Position numbers and translations under genes: made by a program
Part shown: piece by piece, positions 37,873 through 48,577 of the stretch
Numbering within the stretch: position 1 is the first letter of the stretch
Layout: each line of letters begins with the position of its first letter
NCBI GenBank assembly: GCA_052380005.1
Contig: JBQTCJ010000016.1
Origin: Salinarimonas sp052380005
Lineage (GTDB): Bacteria; Pseudomonadota; Alphaproteobacteria; Rhizobiales; Beijerinckiaceae
Length of the DNA stretch: 64,000 bases
Direction: 5' to 3' (one strand)
The notes under the pieces: model-generated
Databases searched by the model: none
Told to the model about the DNA's origin: nothing
Seen by the model: the letters and a program-made list of their open reading frames with translations, nothing else

Positions 37873-38047
37873 GTCACCCCGCGTCGCGAAGCGGGCCCGG
37901 GGCCCAGAACCGCAGGTGCTTGCTCAGCGTGCGCGAAGCGCGCGCGTCCACGAAGCGCCGATGGAGGCGTCTCACGACGCGGCGTACACGCCGCTCGACG
38001 ACACCTGTGGTTCCGGGTCCCGGACTTGCTTCGCAATCCGGGATGAC
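37873..38047. repeat. Imperfect inverted repeat between binding protein and permease genes
   Basis: Arms at 37873-37915 and 38005-38047 (GTCACCCCG... and ...CCGGGATGAC) pair over most of 43 bp. The 205-bp gap has no gene. This is typical extragenic palindromic DNA and could form a large stem that stabilises the upstream message. Confidence 0.55.
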
Positions 38048-38069
38048 ACCCAAGACGAAAGAGGTCCGC

Positions 38070-38915
38070 ATGCCCTCGCGTGCCCTGCCCTACCTCCTGC
38101 TCGCGCCCGCCGCGCTGTTCCTGGCCGCCTTCTTCGTCTATCCGGCGGTGCAGGTGGCGCTGATCGCGTTCAGCCGGGGGGACGAGCTCACGATGGCGAA
38201 CTTCGCCCGCATGGCCGGGCACTGGAAGTTCGACACGGCCTTGTGGAACACGATCCTGCTCGCGGCCGTCGTCGTGCCGCTGCAGCTCGCGCTCGCGCTC
38301 TTCATGGGGCAGATCGTGACGCGGATGGGCCGCGGGCGCGATCTCGTGCTCTACGTCTTCACCATCCCGCTCGGCATCTCTGATCTCGCCGCGGGCATCA
38401 TCTGGCTCGCCATCCTCGAGCAGAACGGCTTCCTGAATTCCTTCCTCTACCACCTCGGCCTGCTCGATAGCCCGGTCGCGCGGCTCTCCTACCAGAACAC
38501 GCTCGGCCTCTTCGTCGCGGTGGCCATCGCCGAGATCTGGCGCGCGACCGCGATCATGCTGGTCATCCTGGTCGCAGGCATGGGGCTGATCCCGAAGGAG
38601 TACGACGAGGCGGCGCAGGTGTTCGGCGCCTCGCCCTGGCAGCGCTTCGTCAAGGTGACGCTGCCGCTCCTCAAGCCCAGCCTCCAGACGGCGCTGATCC
38701 TGCGCACGATCCTCGCCTTCGAGGTCTTCGCCGTCGTCGCCGCGCTCGCCGGCACCTCGATGCCGATGCTGATGGGCGAGACCTACGCCTGGGAGTTCCA
38801 GCTCCAGGACCGCGGGGTCGCCGCGTCCTACGCCCTCGTCATCCTGGGAGTCTCCATCGCCGCCACCCTCGCCTTCCTGTGGTGGCTGCGCACCCCGAAG
38901 GAGGCGCGCGCATGA
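38070..38915 (+). CDS. Sugar ABC transporter permease (MalF-like)
   Basis: 281 residues with six hydrophobic helices. The cytoplasmic EAA loop is visible as EYDEAAQVFGASPWQRFVKV followed by TLPLLKPS. ATG 38070 has GAGG 5 bases upstream and gives the usual short N-terminus (LPYLLLAPAALFLAAFF). It overlaps the next permease gene by ATGA. Confidence 0.93.
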   Translation: MPSRALPYLLLAPAALFLAAFFVYPAVQVALIAFSRGDELTMANFARMAGHWKFDTALWNTILLAAVVVPLQLALALFMGQIVTRMGRGRDLVLYVFTIPLGISDLAAGIIWLAILEQNGFLNSFLYHLGLLDSPVARLSYQNTLGLFVAVAIAEIWRATAIMLVILVAGMGLIPKEYDEAAQVFGASPWQRFVKVTLPLLKPSLQTALILRTILAFEVFAVVAALAGTSMPMLMGETYAWEFQLQDRGVAASYALVILGVSIAATLAFLWWLRTPKEARA

Positions 38916-39778
38916 CCGCGACCGCTCCCCTCCCCGCCCCCGCCGCCTCGCCGGAGGAGACCCGCGCCCTCGATCTCGCCGCCGCGCGGCGCTGGTTGAT
39001 GGCGGCCGTCGTGACGATCCTGTGCCTGTGGGTGCTCGTCCCGATCTGGCTCGTCCTCGTCAACGCCCTCTCGACGCCGGCGGAGGTGTCCGGCTGGCCG
39101 AAGAGCTTCGTGCCCTCCTTCGCCACCGACAGCCTCGCCTTCTTCATCGGCTTTCGCGGCGTCGCGGACGCGCTCCTCAACTCGGTGATGGTGGCGGCGA
39201 TCACGATGGTGCTGTCGATCGCCGTCGGCGCACCCGCCGGCTACGCGCTCGCGCGGTTCGACTTCGCGGGCAAGAGCGCGTTTCGCATCCTCGTCCTGAT
39301 GACCCGCGCCTTCCCCCTGCCGCTGCTCGCGCTGCCGCTGGCGGTCGCCTACATCCAGATCGGGCTCGACGACACGATCCTCGGTCTCGCCTTTGTCCAC
39401 ACGATGCTGGCGATGCCCTTCGCGGTGCTGATCACGGCCTCGCTGTTCATGGGGGTGCCGGTGGAGCTGGAGGAGGCGGCCTGGACGCTCGGCTGCACGC
39501 GCCTCCAGGCCTTCGTGAAGGTGGTGCTGCCGCTGGTGAGCCCCGGCATCGCCGCCTCCGCCGTCTTCGCGTTCGTCGTGTCCTGGAACGAGGTCTTCGC
39601 CGCCGCGGTGCTGACGATCGAGAACCGCACGCTGACCGCCTTCCTTCTCCAGAGCCTGGACGTCAGCCCGCTCCACCTCAAGTTCGCCGGCGCGGCGGTC
39701 CTCGTCCTGCCGGCGCTGCTCTTCCTGTTCGCGGTGAGGAAGTACCTCTTCGCCATGTGGGGGATCGCCAACCGATGA
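38912..39778 (+). CDS. Sugar ABC transporter permease (MalG-like)
   Basis: 288 residues, six helices, with the EAA loop ELEEAAWTLGCTRLQAFVKV followed by VLPLVSPG. It pairs with the preceding permease to form the membrane channel. ATG 38912 is coupled to the stop before it. The gene ends 336 bp before the ATPase gene; the gap holds a long inverted repeat. Confidence 0.93.
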   Translation: MTATAPLPAPAASPEETRALDLAAARRWLMAAVVTILCLWVLVPIWLVLVNALSTPAEVSGWPKSFVPSFATDSLAFFIGFRGVADALLNSVMVAAITMVLSIAVGAPAGYALARFDFAGKSAFRILVLMTRAFPLPLLALPLAVAYIQIGLDDTILGLAFVHTMLAMPFAVLITASLFMGVPVELEEAAWTLGCTRLQAFVKVVLPLVSPGIAASAVFAFVVSWNEVFAAAVLTIENRTLTAFLLQSLDVSPLHLKFAGAAVLVLPALLFLFAVRKYLFAMWGIANR

Positions 39779-39849
39779 ACGCGCACCCCCCAACACCCGT
39801 GCCGGCACACGCTCTTGGCGGGATCCCACGAGCCTGGAACCCTGCACGA

Positions 39850-40007
39850 CGCCCCACACCCCTAGCCCCTCTCCACGAGGGAGAGGGGAACCGCGTCGCG
39901 CCTCGTCATGAACGTCGACGCGCGCCGACAACACATGATCGCGAGGACGAGACGTCGATGCAGGCTCTCCCCTCTCCCTCGTGGAGAGGGGCCGGGGGTG
40001 TGGGGCG
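39850..40007. repeat. 40-bp near-perfect inverted repeat (REP/BIME-like)
   Basis: Arms 39850-39889 and 39968-40007 are complementary at 38 of 40 positions; each contains a smaller CCCCTCTCC...GGAGAGGGG hairpin. It lies inside the transporter operon between permease and ATPase genes. Such elements are usually dispersed in the genome and can shape differential expression. Confidence 0.7.
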
Positions 40008-40114
40008 TGCAGAACGGGCTCGAGGTCGATGCACCGCTCCCCCGCGCCGGAGCCGGTCGCCGCTCCGCCGAGCGATCGACGTCCTCCCTCACGGAACCGC
40101 AGAGGAGCCCGTCC

Positions 40115-41155
<1,041 letters not shown>

Positions 41156-41179
41156 GCCACCAGCTTGAAGAAGCCCCGC

Positions 41180-42466
41180 ATGACGAACCCCGCACTCGAC
41201 GAAGACCGCCTGCGTACCGAGGCCCGCGCCATCCTGCGGGAGAACGATCTCGGCGGCTACACCATCCCCACGAAGGGCCTCTACCCCTTCCAGTGGAACT
41301 GGGATTCCTGCCTCGTCGCGCTCGGCCTCGCGCACGTGGACGAGGACCGGGCGCTCACCGAGATCGAGACGCTCGTCGCCCACCAATGGCCGGACGGGAT
41401 GGTCCCGCACATCGTCTTCCACGCCGACCACGAGACCTACTTCCCCGGGCCGGACGTCTGGGGCACCGCGCGCGCGACGCCGACGAGCGGCATCACCCAG
41501 CCGCCGGTCCTGGGCTACGCCCTGCGGCGCCTCCTCGACGGCGCGCGCGACGGCGCGATGGTCGCGCCGCGGGTGGCGGCGCTCCTGCCGAAGGTGGCCG
41601 CCTGGCACCGCTGGTTCGCGAACGCCCGCGACCCGGAGGCGACCGGCCTCGTCGCCATCCTCCACCCCTGGGAGAGCGGCCGCGACAACGCGATCGACTG
41701 GGACGACGCGCTCGCGCGGGTGCCCACGGACGGCATCGGCAGCTACGTGCGCCGCGACACGACCCACGTCGACGCCGCGCAGCGCCCGACCAAGGAGGAG
41801 TACGACCGCTATCTCTGGCTCGTGCAGCGCTTCCGCCGGCTCGGCTGGAACCAGGCGGCGCTGCACGACGCCTCGCCGTTCCGGGTGGTCGACCCCGGCT
41901 TCAACGCGATCCTCACGCGCTCGGCGGAGGATCTCGCGGCGATGGCGCGGGCGCTCGACGCGCCGGAGATCGCGGCGGAGGCGGAGAGCCAGGCGGCGCG
42001 CGGGCGCGCGGCGCTGGACGGGCTCTGGCACGACGGGCTCGGGCAATACGCGGCTTACGACCGCGCCGCCGGCGCCCTCGTCGAGAGCGCCTCGATCGGC
42101 GGCCTCCTGCCGCTGATGGCGCTGGAGCCCGGCCATCCGCGCGTCGACGCCCTCGTCGCGCGGCTAGCGGGCCTGCGGGCGGCGGTGAGCCACCCCGTCC
42201 CGAGCCACGATCCCGCCGATCCGCGCTTCGACCGCCTGCGCTACTGGCGCGGGCCGCTCTGGCTGATCGCCAACCGCCTCGTCGCCGACGGGCTCGCCCG
42301 CCACGGCCGGGCGGAGGCGGCCGCGGAGATCGCGCGCGACGGCCTCGCGCTCGTGGCGAGGAGCGGCTTCGGGGAGTACTTCGACCCGCTCGACGGCCGC
42401 GCGCTCGGCGGCAAGCGCTTCAGCTGGACCGCCGCGATGGTGCTCGACTTCCTGGAGATGGCGTGA
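41180..42466 (+). CDS. GH63-like glycoside hydrolase (mannosylglycerate hydrolase-type)
   Basis: About 428 residues forming an (alpha/alpha)6 barrel of the GH63/MGH1 type. Conserved blocks are YPFQWNWDSCLVALGLAHVD, QPPVLGYALRRLL, HPWESGRDNAIDWDDAL and FSWTAAMVLDFL; the acid and base candidates lie in WNWDSC and HPWESG. Its place at the end of the transporter operon suggests it hydrolyses the imported glycoside inside the cell. Related enzymes cleave mannosylglycerate or glucosylglycerate, but the substrate is inferred. I use ATG 41180; TTG 41165 is an alternative. Confidence 0.85.
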   Translation: MTNPALDEDRLRTEARAILRENDLGGYTIPTKGLYPFQWNWDSCLVALGLAHVDEDRALTEIETLVAHQWPDGMVPHIVFHADHETYFPGPDVWGTARATPTSGITQPPVLGYALRRLLDGARDGAMVAPRVAALLPKVAAWHRWFANARDPEATGLVAILHPWESGRDNAIDWDDALARVPTDGIGSYVRRDTTHVDAAQRPTKEEYDRYLWLVQRFRRLGWNQAALHDASPFRVVDPGFNAILTRSAEDLAAMARALDAPEIAAEAESQAARGRAALDGLWHDGLGQYAAYDRAAGALVESASIGGLLPLMALEPGHPRVDALVARLAGLRAAVSHPVPSHDPADPRFDRLRYWRGPLWLIANRLVADGLARHGRAEAAAEIARDGLALVARSGFGEYFDPLDGRALGGKRFSWTAAMVLDFLEMA

Positions 42467-42489
42467 GCGGGATCGAGCGCGGGTGAGGC

Positions 42490-43296
42490 TCAGCCCACGA
42501 ACGCGCGCTCGACCACGAAATGGGCGGGCTTGGCGTTCGAGCCCTCCTCCAGCCCGGCCGCGGTGCACAGCGCCCGGCAGTCGCGCGTCATCTCGATCGA
42601 GCCGCAGATCATCACCCGATCGGTCTGCGGGTCGAGGGCCGGCACGTTCAGGTCGGCGAAGAGCCGGCCCGACTCGATCGCGTCCGTGACCCGGAACGGG
42701 TGCGGATGCGGCTCGCGGGTTACCGTCGTGTAGAAGGTCAGGCGCGGGGCGGCGATCTCGCCCACCAGCGGATCCTCGACCAGCGCCCGCACGGTGTTCT
42801 CGCCATAGGCGAGCTCGGCTACGCGCCGGCAGGACTGCGTGAGGATCACCTCGTCGAACTTCTCGTAGGTCTCGGGATCGCGGATCAGGCTCGCGAAGGG
42901 CGCGATGCCGGTGCCGGTGGAGAGCATCCACAGCCGCCTTCCGGGCGCGAGCGCGTCGAGCACGAGCGTGCCGGTGGGCTTCTTCTTGATCAGGATCTCG
43001 TCGCCCACGGCGATGCGCTGGAGCCGCTCGGTGAGCGGGCCGCCGGGGACCTTGATCGAGAAGAACTCGAGCTCGTCGTCCCAGCTCGGGCTCGCGATCG
43101 AGTAGGCGCGGAACACGGGCTTCTCTCCGCCGGGAAGTCCGATCATGACGAACTCGCCCGAGCGGAAGCGCAAGGAGGCCGGGCGCGTCGTGCGGAAGCG
43201 GAAGAGCCGGTCGGTATAGTGCTCGACGAGCACGACGCGCTCGACGTGGCAATCGACGGGCGCTGCGATCGCGCCGGCGGCGGCTGTATCCGACAT
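42490..43296 (-). CDS. fpr: Ferredoxin--NADP+ reductase
   Basis: 268-residue FAD enzyme passing electrons between NADPH and ferredoxin or flavodoxin. FAD-binding motif FRAYSIASPSWDDELEF, the pyrophosphate segment and the NADP site (MLSTGTGIAPFASLIRDPETY, then MICGSIEMTRDC) are in the order of bacterial type Fpr; the C-terminus ends KPAHFVVERAFVG. ATG 43296 has GAGAGGA upstream. It converges on the hydrolase gene with only 23 bp between stops. Confidence 0.95.
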   Translation of the reverse strand: MSDTAAAGAIAAPVDCHVERVVLVEHYTDRLFRFRTTRPASLRFRSGEFVMIGLPGGEKPVFRAYSIASPSWDDELEFFSIKVPGGPLTERLQRIAVGDEILIKKKPTGTLVLDALAPGRRLWMLSTGTGIAPFASLIRDPETYEKFDEVILTQSCRRVAELAYGENTVRALVEDPLVGEIAAPRLTFYTTVTREPHPHPFRVTDAIESGRLFADLNVPALDPQTDRVMICGSIEMTRDCRALCTAAGLEEGSNAKPAHFVVERAFVG

Positions 43297-43439
43297 CGTG
43301 GTCCTCTCGTGCGGGCCTCTGGTCAGGGCGCTAATGGCCGAGCTCGGCGACGCACGTGCTCTACCACAGACCCATTTCGCAGCGCACCACGTACGAAACC
43401 GAACCCGGGAGAGCAAGCGGGGCGGCTCGCGCGGCTCGT

Positions 43440-44156
43440 TCAGGCGCCGGGCGCGCCGTCCGCCTTGGCGAAGGTCTCGTCGAAGGAATAGCCCGCCCCG
43501 CGCACGGTGCGGATCGGGTCGAGCGTCTCGCGGGTGTTGATCGCCTTGCGCAGGCGCCCGACGTGGACGTCGACCGTGCGCTCGTCGATGTAGACGTCAT
43601 GCCCCCAGACGCCGTCGAGCAGCTGCTCGCGGGTGAAGACGCGGCCGGGGCTCTGCATCAGGAACTCGAGCAGCCGAAACTCGGTCGGGCCGAGATGCAG
43701 CTCGCGGCCGCCGCGGCGCACGCGGTGGGTCTCGCGGTCGAGCTCGATATCGCCGGCGACGAGGGTGTTGGCGATGTGGGCGGGCTTCGTGCGGCGCAGG
43801 AGCGCGCGCACGCGCGCCAGCAGCTCGGGCACGGAGAAGGGCTTGACGATGTAGTCGTCCGCCCCGGTGGCGAGCCCGCGCACCCGGTCGCCCTCCTCGC
43901 CGCGGGCGGTCAGCATGATCACGGGCAGGCGCTCGGTCTCGCGGCGCGCACGGATTCGACGGCAGAGCTCGATGCCGGAGAGGCCGGGCAGCATCCAGTC
44001 GAGGAGGACGAGGTCCGGGATCTGCTCGCGCAGCCGCACCTCGGCCTCGTCGCCGCGGGCGACCGCGTCGACCTCGTAGCCCTCAGCCTCCAGGTTGTAG
44101 CGCAGGAGGAGCGTCAGGGGCTCCTCGTCCTCCACGACGAGGATACGCGTGCTCAT
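43440..44156 (-). CDS. phoB: Phosphate regulon response regulator PhoB
   Basis: 238 residues: a receiver domain with phospho-acceptor Asp in LVLLDWMLPGLSG (about 54), Lys in IVKPF, and an OmpR-type winged helix (LGPTEFRLLEFLMQSPGRVFTREQLLDGVWG, RTVDVHVGRLRKAI). It is the last gene of the pst operon and binds Pho boxes such as the one before pstS. No phoR kinase gene is in the window. Confidence 0.96.
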   Translation of the reverse strand: MSTRILVVEDEEPLTLLLRYNLEAEGYEVDAVARGDEAEVRLREQIPDLVLLDWMLPGLSGIELCRRIRARRETERLPVIMLTARGEEGDRVRGLATGADDYIVKPFSVPELLARVRALLRRTKPAHIANTLVAGDIELDRETHRVRRGGRELHLGPTEFRLLEFLMQSPGRVFTREQLLDGVWGHDVYIDERTVDVHVGRLRKAINTRETLDPIRTVRGAGYSFDETFAKADGAPGA

Positions 44157-44178
44157 CGGTCGCTCGCCTCGCGCTCCC

Positions 44179-44916
44179 TCAGGTCCCGCCGGCGCCCTGC
44201 GCCGCGTCGGCGGGCTGCCCGGTCTCGTAGGCCGTGCGGTCCATCTTCGGCCGCTCGGCGGTGATCGGCTGGCCGGTGACGAGGTAGTGGATGGTCTCGG
44301 CGACGTTGGTCGTATGGTCGCCGATGCGCTCCACGTTCTTGGCGCAGAAGAGGAGATGCGTGCAGAAGGTGATGTTGCGCGGATCTTCCATCATGTAGGT
44401 GAGCAGCTCGCGGAAGAGCGAGTTGTAGAGCGCATCCGTCGCGCCATCGCGCCGCCAGACCTCCAGCGCCTTGTCGACGTCGAGCTGGGTGTAGGCGTCG
44501 AGGATGTCCTTGAGCTGGCCGAGCACCATGTCCGACATGCGCTCGACGCCGAGCACGACGCGCTGCGGCTCGAACTGGCCGGAGATGGCGAGCGTGCGCT
44601 TGGAGATGTTCTTGGCCATGTCGCCGATCCGCTCGATGTCGGAAGCGATGCGGATGGCGGAGATCACCTCGCGCAGGTCGATCGCCATCGGCTGGCGCCG
44701 GGCGATGGTGAGGATCGCCTTCTCCTCGATGTCGCGCTGAATCGTGTCGAGCCGGTAGTCCGTGGTGACGACGGACTGGGCGAGGCCCACGTCGCGGCGC
44801 ACCAGCGCCACGGTGGCGTCGGCGAGCATCTTCTCGGCGATGCCGCCCATCTCCATGATCGAGCGGCGCAGCTCCTGGAGCTCGGCGTCGAACGATGCGA
44901 CCGTATGTTCGGACAT
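44179..44916 (-). CDS. phoU: Phosphate signalling protein PhoU
   Basis: 245 residues, two PhoU three-helix repeats with the metal-contact motif types (DIERIGDMAKNISKR and NVERIGDHTTNVAETI). It links the Pst transporter to PhoR/PhoB signalling and represses the regulon when phosphate is ample. It sits between pstB and phoB as in most alphaproteobacteria. Confidence 0.96.
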   Translation of the reverse strand: MSEHTVASFDAELQELRRSIMEMGGIAEKMLADATVALVRRDVGLAQSVVTTDYRLDTIQRDIEEKAILTIARRQPMAIDLREVISAIRIASDIERIGDMAKNISKRTLAISGQFEPQRVVLGVERMSDMVLGQLKDILDAYTQLDVDKALEVWRRDGATDALYNSLFRELLTYMMEDPRNITFCTHLLFCAKNVERIGDHTTNVAETIHYLVTGQPITAERPKMDRTAYETGQPADAAQGAGGT

Positions 44917-44948
44917 GGGTCCGTCTCCTCGAGGGCTGGCGGCGCGGC

Positions 44949-45800
<852 letters not shown>

Positions 45801-45817
45801 CTCGTCTCCTCGCTCGC

Positions 45818-47107
45818 TCACCACTTCCGCTCGAGGCGGTTGCGCAGAAGGATCGCGATCAGGTTCATCAGGATCAAGAAGCCGAGCAGCACGAGGATGC
45901 CGGCGGAGGTGCGCGCGACGAAGCCGCGCTCCGGGCTGTCGGCCCAGATGAAGATCTGCGTCGGCAGCGCCGTCGCCGGGTCGAGCAGCCCGCCCGGCGG
46001 GCTCGTGATGAAGGCGTTCATGCCGATGAGGAGCAGCGGCGCCGTCTCGCCGAGCGCCTGGGCGAGGCCGATGATGGTGCCCGTCAGGATGCCCGGCAGC
46101 GCCAGCGGCAGGACGTGGTGCATCACCACCTCGTGCTTGGAGGCACCGACGCCGAGCGCCGCCTCGCGGATCGAGGGCGGCACCGCCTTGAGCGCCGCGC
46201 GCGTCACGATGATCATGGTCGGCAGCGTCATGAGCGCGAGCACCATGCCGCCCACGAGCGGCGCCGAGCGTGGCATGCCGAACCAGCCGAGAAAGACGGC
46301 CAGGCCGAGCAGGCCGAAGACGATCGAGGGAACCGCGGCGAGATTGTTGATGTTCACCTCGATGACGTCGGTCCACTTGTTCTTCGGCGCGAACTCCTCG
46401 AGGTAGACCGCCGCGGCGATGCCGATCGGGAAGCTGAGGATGAAGCACACCGCGAGCGCGAAGAACGAGCCGACCACGGCGCCGGAGAGGCCGGCGAGCT
46501 CGGGGAAGCGGCTGTCGGCGTTGAAGAACAGCGCCGAGTTGAACCGCTGCGCGACGAGGCCCTGCTCCGCCAGCCGGTCGAAGAGCGCGATCCCCCGATC
46601 GTCGACGCGGCGGCGGCCCTCGTCGGAGTCCCGCTCGACGAGACCCTTGGCGAGCTGGTCGTAGGGGTCCGAGGCCGGGATCGCCAGCCGGATCGTGGTC
46701 CCGATCACGCTCGGGTTCGCCACCACGTAGTCGCGCAGGATGAAGTGCGCGTTGCGGGTGAGGATGTCGCGCGCGGCGCGCAGTTCCGCCGCGTCGACGC
46801 CGGGCAGGACCCCGGCGAGCGTGGCCGTGATCAGCTCGCGATACTCGCCGTCGCTCGGGTCCGCCGCATCGACGGCGCCCGGATCGACGAAGATCTCGAG
46901 CGCGATCTGCGTCTGCGTGAAGGCGCGGTAGCCGTTCAGCACGAGCGAGCCGACGAGGATCGCGAGCAGGCCGAGCGCGGTCGCGATGGCCACGAGGCCG
47001 TAGATGCGCAGCCGGGACTCGGCGGCGCGACGACCCCGGCGGCGCGCCTCCGCCTCCGGCGACGTCCAGTCGATGGGGCCAGCCCCGACGAGCGCGGTGT
47101 CAGTCAT
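45818..47107 (-). CDS. pstA: Phosphate ABC transporter permease PstA
   Basis: 429 residues, longer than the E. coli protein because of a periplasmic insert between the first and second helices (residues about 65-220). The permease core has the family loop IREAALGVGASKHEVVMHHVLPLALPGI. ATG 47107 overlaps the pstC stop by 8 bases. Extended PstA and PstC proteins are known in alphaproteobacteria. Confidence 0.95.
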   Translation of the reverse strand: MTDTALVGAGPIDWTSPEAEARRRGRRAAESRLRIYGLVAIATALGLLAILVGSLVLNGYRAFTQTQIALEIFVDPGAVDAADPSDGEYRELITATLAGVLPGVDAAELRAARDILTRNAHFILRDYVVANPSVIGTTIRLAIPASDPYDQLAKGLVERDSDEGRRRVDDRGIALFDRLAEQGLVAQRFNSALFFNADSRFPELAGLSGAVVGSFFALAVCFILSFPIGIAAAVYLEEFAPKNKWTDVIEVNINNLAAVPSIVFGLLGLAVFLGWFGMPRSAPLVGGMVLALMTLPTMIIVTRAALKAVPPSIREAALGVGASKHEVVMHHVLPLALPGILTGTIIGLAQALGETAPLLLIGMNAFITSPPGGLLDPATALPTQIFIWADSPERGFVARTSAGILVLLGFLILMNLIAILLRNRLERKW

Positions 47108-48482
47108 ACTTCTCTCGATATTTCTGGACGATCCGCAGCGCAACGATGTTCAGCACCAGCGTCGCGACGAAGAGCACGAGGCCGAGCGCGAAGGCGGCGA
47201 GTGTCTTGGGGCTGTCGAAGGCCGTGTCGCCGATGAGCAGCGTCACGATCTGCACCGTGACCGTCGTCACCGAGTCGAGGGGGTTGAAGGTGAGCGTCGC
47301 GATCAGGCCGGCGGCCATGACGACGATCATCGTCTCGCCGATGGCGCGGCTCACCGCGAGCAGGATGCCGCCGGCGATCCCGGGGAGAGCCGCCGGCAGG
47401 AGCACCTTCATGATCGTCTCGCCCTGCGTCGCGCCCATGGCGAGCGAGCCGTCGCGCATGGAGCGCGGCACCGCGTTGAGCGCGTCGTCCGTCATCGACG
47501 AGATGAAGGGGATGATCATGATCCCCATCACGCCGCCGGCGACGAGGGCCGTGTTGGGCGCGACCGGGATGCCGAGGGACATGCCGAGGCCGCGGATCGC
47601 CGGGGCGACCACGATCACCGCGAAGAAGCCGTAGACCACCGTGGGGATGCCCGCGAGGATCTCCATCATCGGCTTGACGATAGCGCGGATCCGGTCGCTC
47701 GCGAACTCGGTGAGGTAGATCGCCGAGAACAGGCCCACGGGCACGGCGACCGCCATCGCGATGGTCGCCACGAGCAGGGTGCCGACGAAGACCGGGATCG
47801 CGCCGAACGCCCCGGCGCCGGCGATCTGGTCCGGGCGAATCGCGATCTGCGGCTCCCACCTCAGGCCGAAGAGGAACTCGACGATCGGGACCATGCGGAA
47901 GAAGAGCGTCGCCTCGAACAGGAGGGCGCCGATGATGCCTAGCGTCGTGAAGATCGCGAGCACCGCGCACGACACCATCATCACCGAGAGCGCGCGCTCG
48001 AAGCCCTGCCGCGCCCGGAACAGCGGCGCCAGCCGAGCCCGCGCGACGAAGATCGCGACGATCGCCACGGACAGCCCGACGACGACCATCGCCCAGGACG
48101 CGATCTGCGACCAGGCGGCATAACGCTCGGCCGCGGCGACGATCTCCGGCGACGGCTCGCCGAAAACGAGGCCGGCGGCGACGTTCTTCGTCTCCGCGAG
48201 ATAGAGCGAGAGCTCGGCGGGGCCGGCGCCGTCCGTCAGCGACGGCGGAAGGCTGCGCAGCAGCAAGGCGTCGACCACTGCACCCTGGAACAGGAGCCAC
48301 ACCAGCACGAGCAGAAGAGCCGGCACGCCGACCCAGACGGCGACGAACGCGCCATGGTAGACCGGCCGCGAATGGACCGCGCCTACCGGCGAGGCCTCGA
48401 CGAACTTCCGCGCCTGGGACTGCCCGACGAAATAGGCGACCAGCGACAGGAAGATGATGACGAGGATCAGGTTTCCGGCCAT
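47100..48482 (-). CDS. pstC: Phosphate ABC transporter permease PstC
   Basis: 460 residues with an extended N-terminus of three extra helices before the standard permease core. The EAA-type loop is SMRDGSLAMGATQGETIMKVLLPAALPGI. It pairs with PstA. The gene starts 95 bp after pstS, past a strong hairpin. Confidence 0.95.
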   Translation of the reverse strand: MAGNLILVIIFLSLVAYFVGQSQARKFVEASPVGAVHSRPVYHGAFVAVWVGVPALLLVLVWLLFQGAVVDALLLRSLPPSLTDGAGPAELSLYLAETKNVAAGLVFGEPSPEIVAAAERYAAWSQIASWAMVVVGLSVAIVAIFVARARLAPLFRARQGFERALSVMMVSCAVLAIFTTLGIIGALLFEATLFFRMVPIVEFLFGLRWEPQIAIRPDQIAGAGAFGAIPVFVGTLLVATIAMAVAVPVGLFSAIYLTEFASDRIRAIVKPMMEILAGIPTVVYGFFAVIVVAPAIRGLGMSLGIPVAPNTALVAGGVMGIMIIPFISSMTDDALNAVPRSMRDGSLAMGATQGETIMKVLLPAALPGIAGGILLAVSRAIGETMIVVMAAGLIATLTFNPLDSVTTVTVQIVTLLIGDTAFDSPKTLAAFALGLVLFVATLVLNIVALRIVQKYREKYD

Positions 48483-48528
48483 GCCGACACCAACCGCTTG
48501 AGACGCGCGCGCCGATCGGAGAGGGAAC

Positions 48529-48557
48529 GGGCCGCGGCGGAGGTCCCGCCGCGGCCC
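48529..48557 (-). terminator. Hairpin between pstS and pstC
   Basis: A perfect 12-bp stem (GGGCCGCGGCGG/CCGCCGCGGCCC) with a 5-base loop lies 20 bases past the pstS stop. It lacks a T-run, so it is better read as a partial terminator or mRNA-stabilising stem giving more PstS than transporter subunits. Confidence 0.55.
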
Positions 48558-48577
48558 ATCGAGCGAGGCTCTATACC

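Noticed and set aside
35232..38453. Minus-strand open frame of over 1000 codons opposite the sugar operon
   Set aside because: Artefact of high third-position G+C; the plus-strand genes have intact family motifs.
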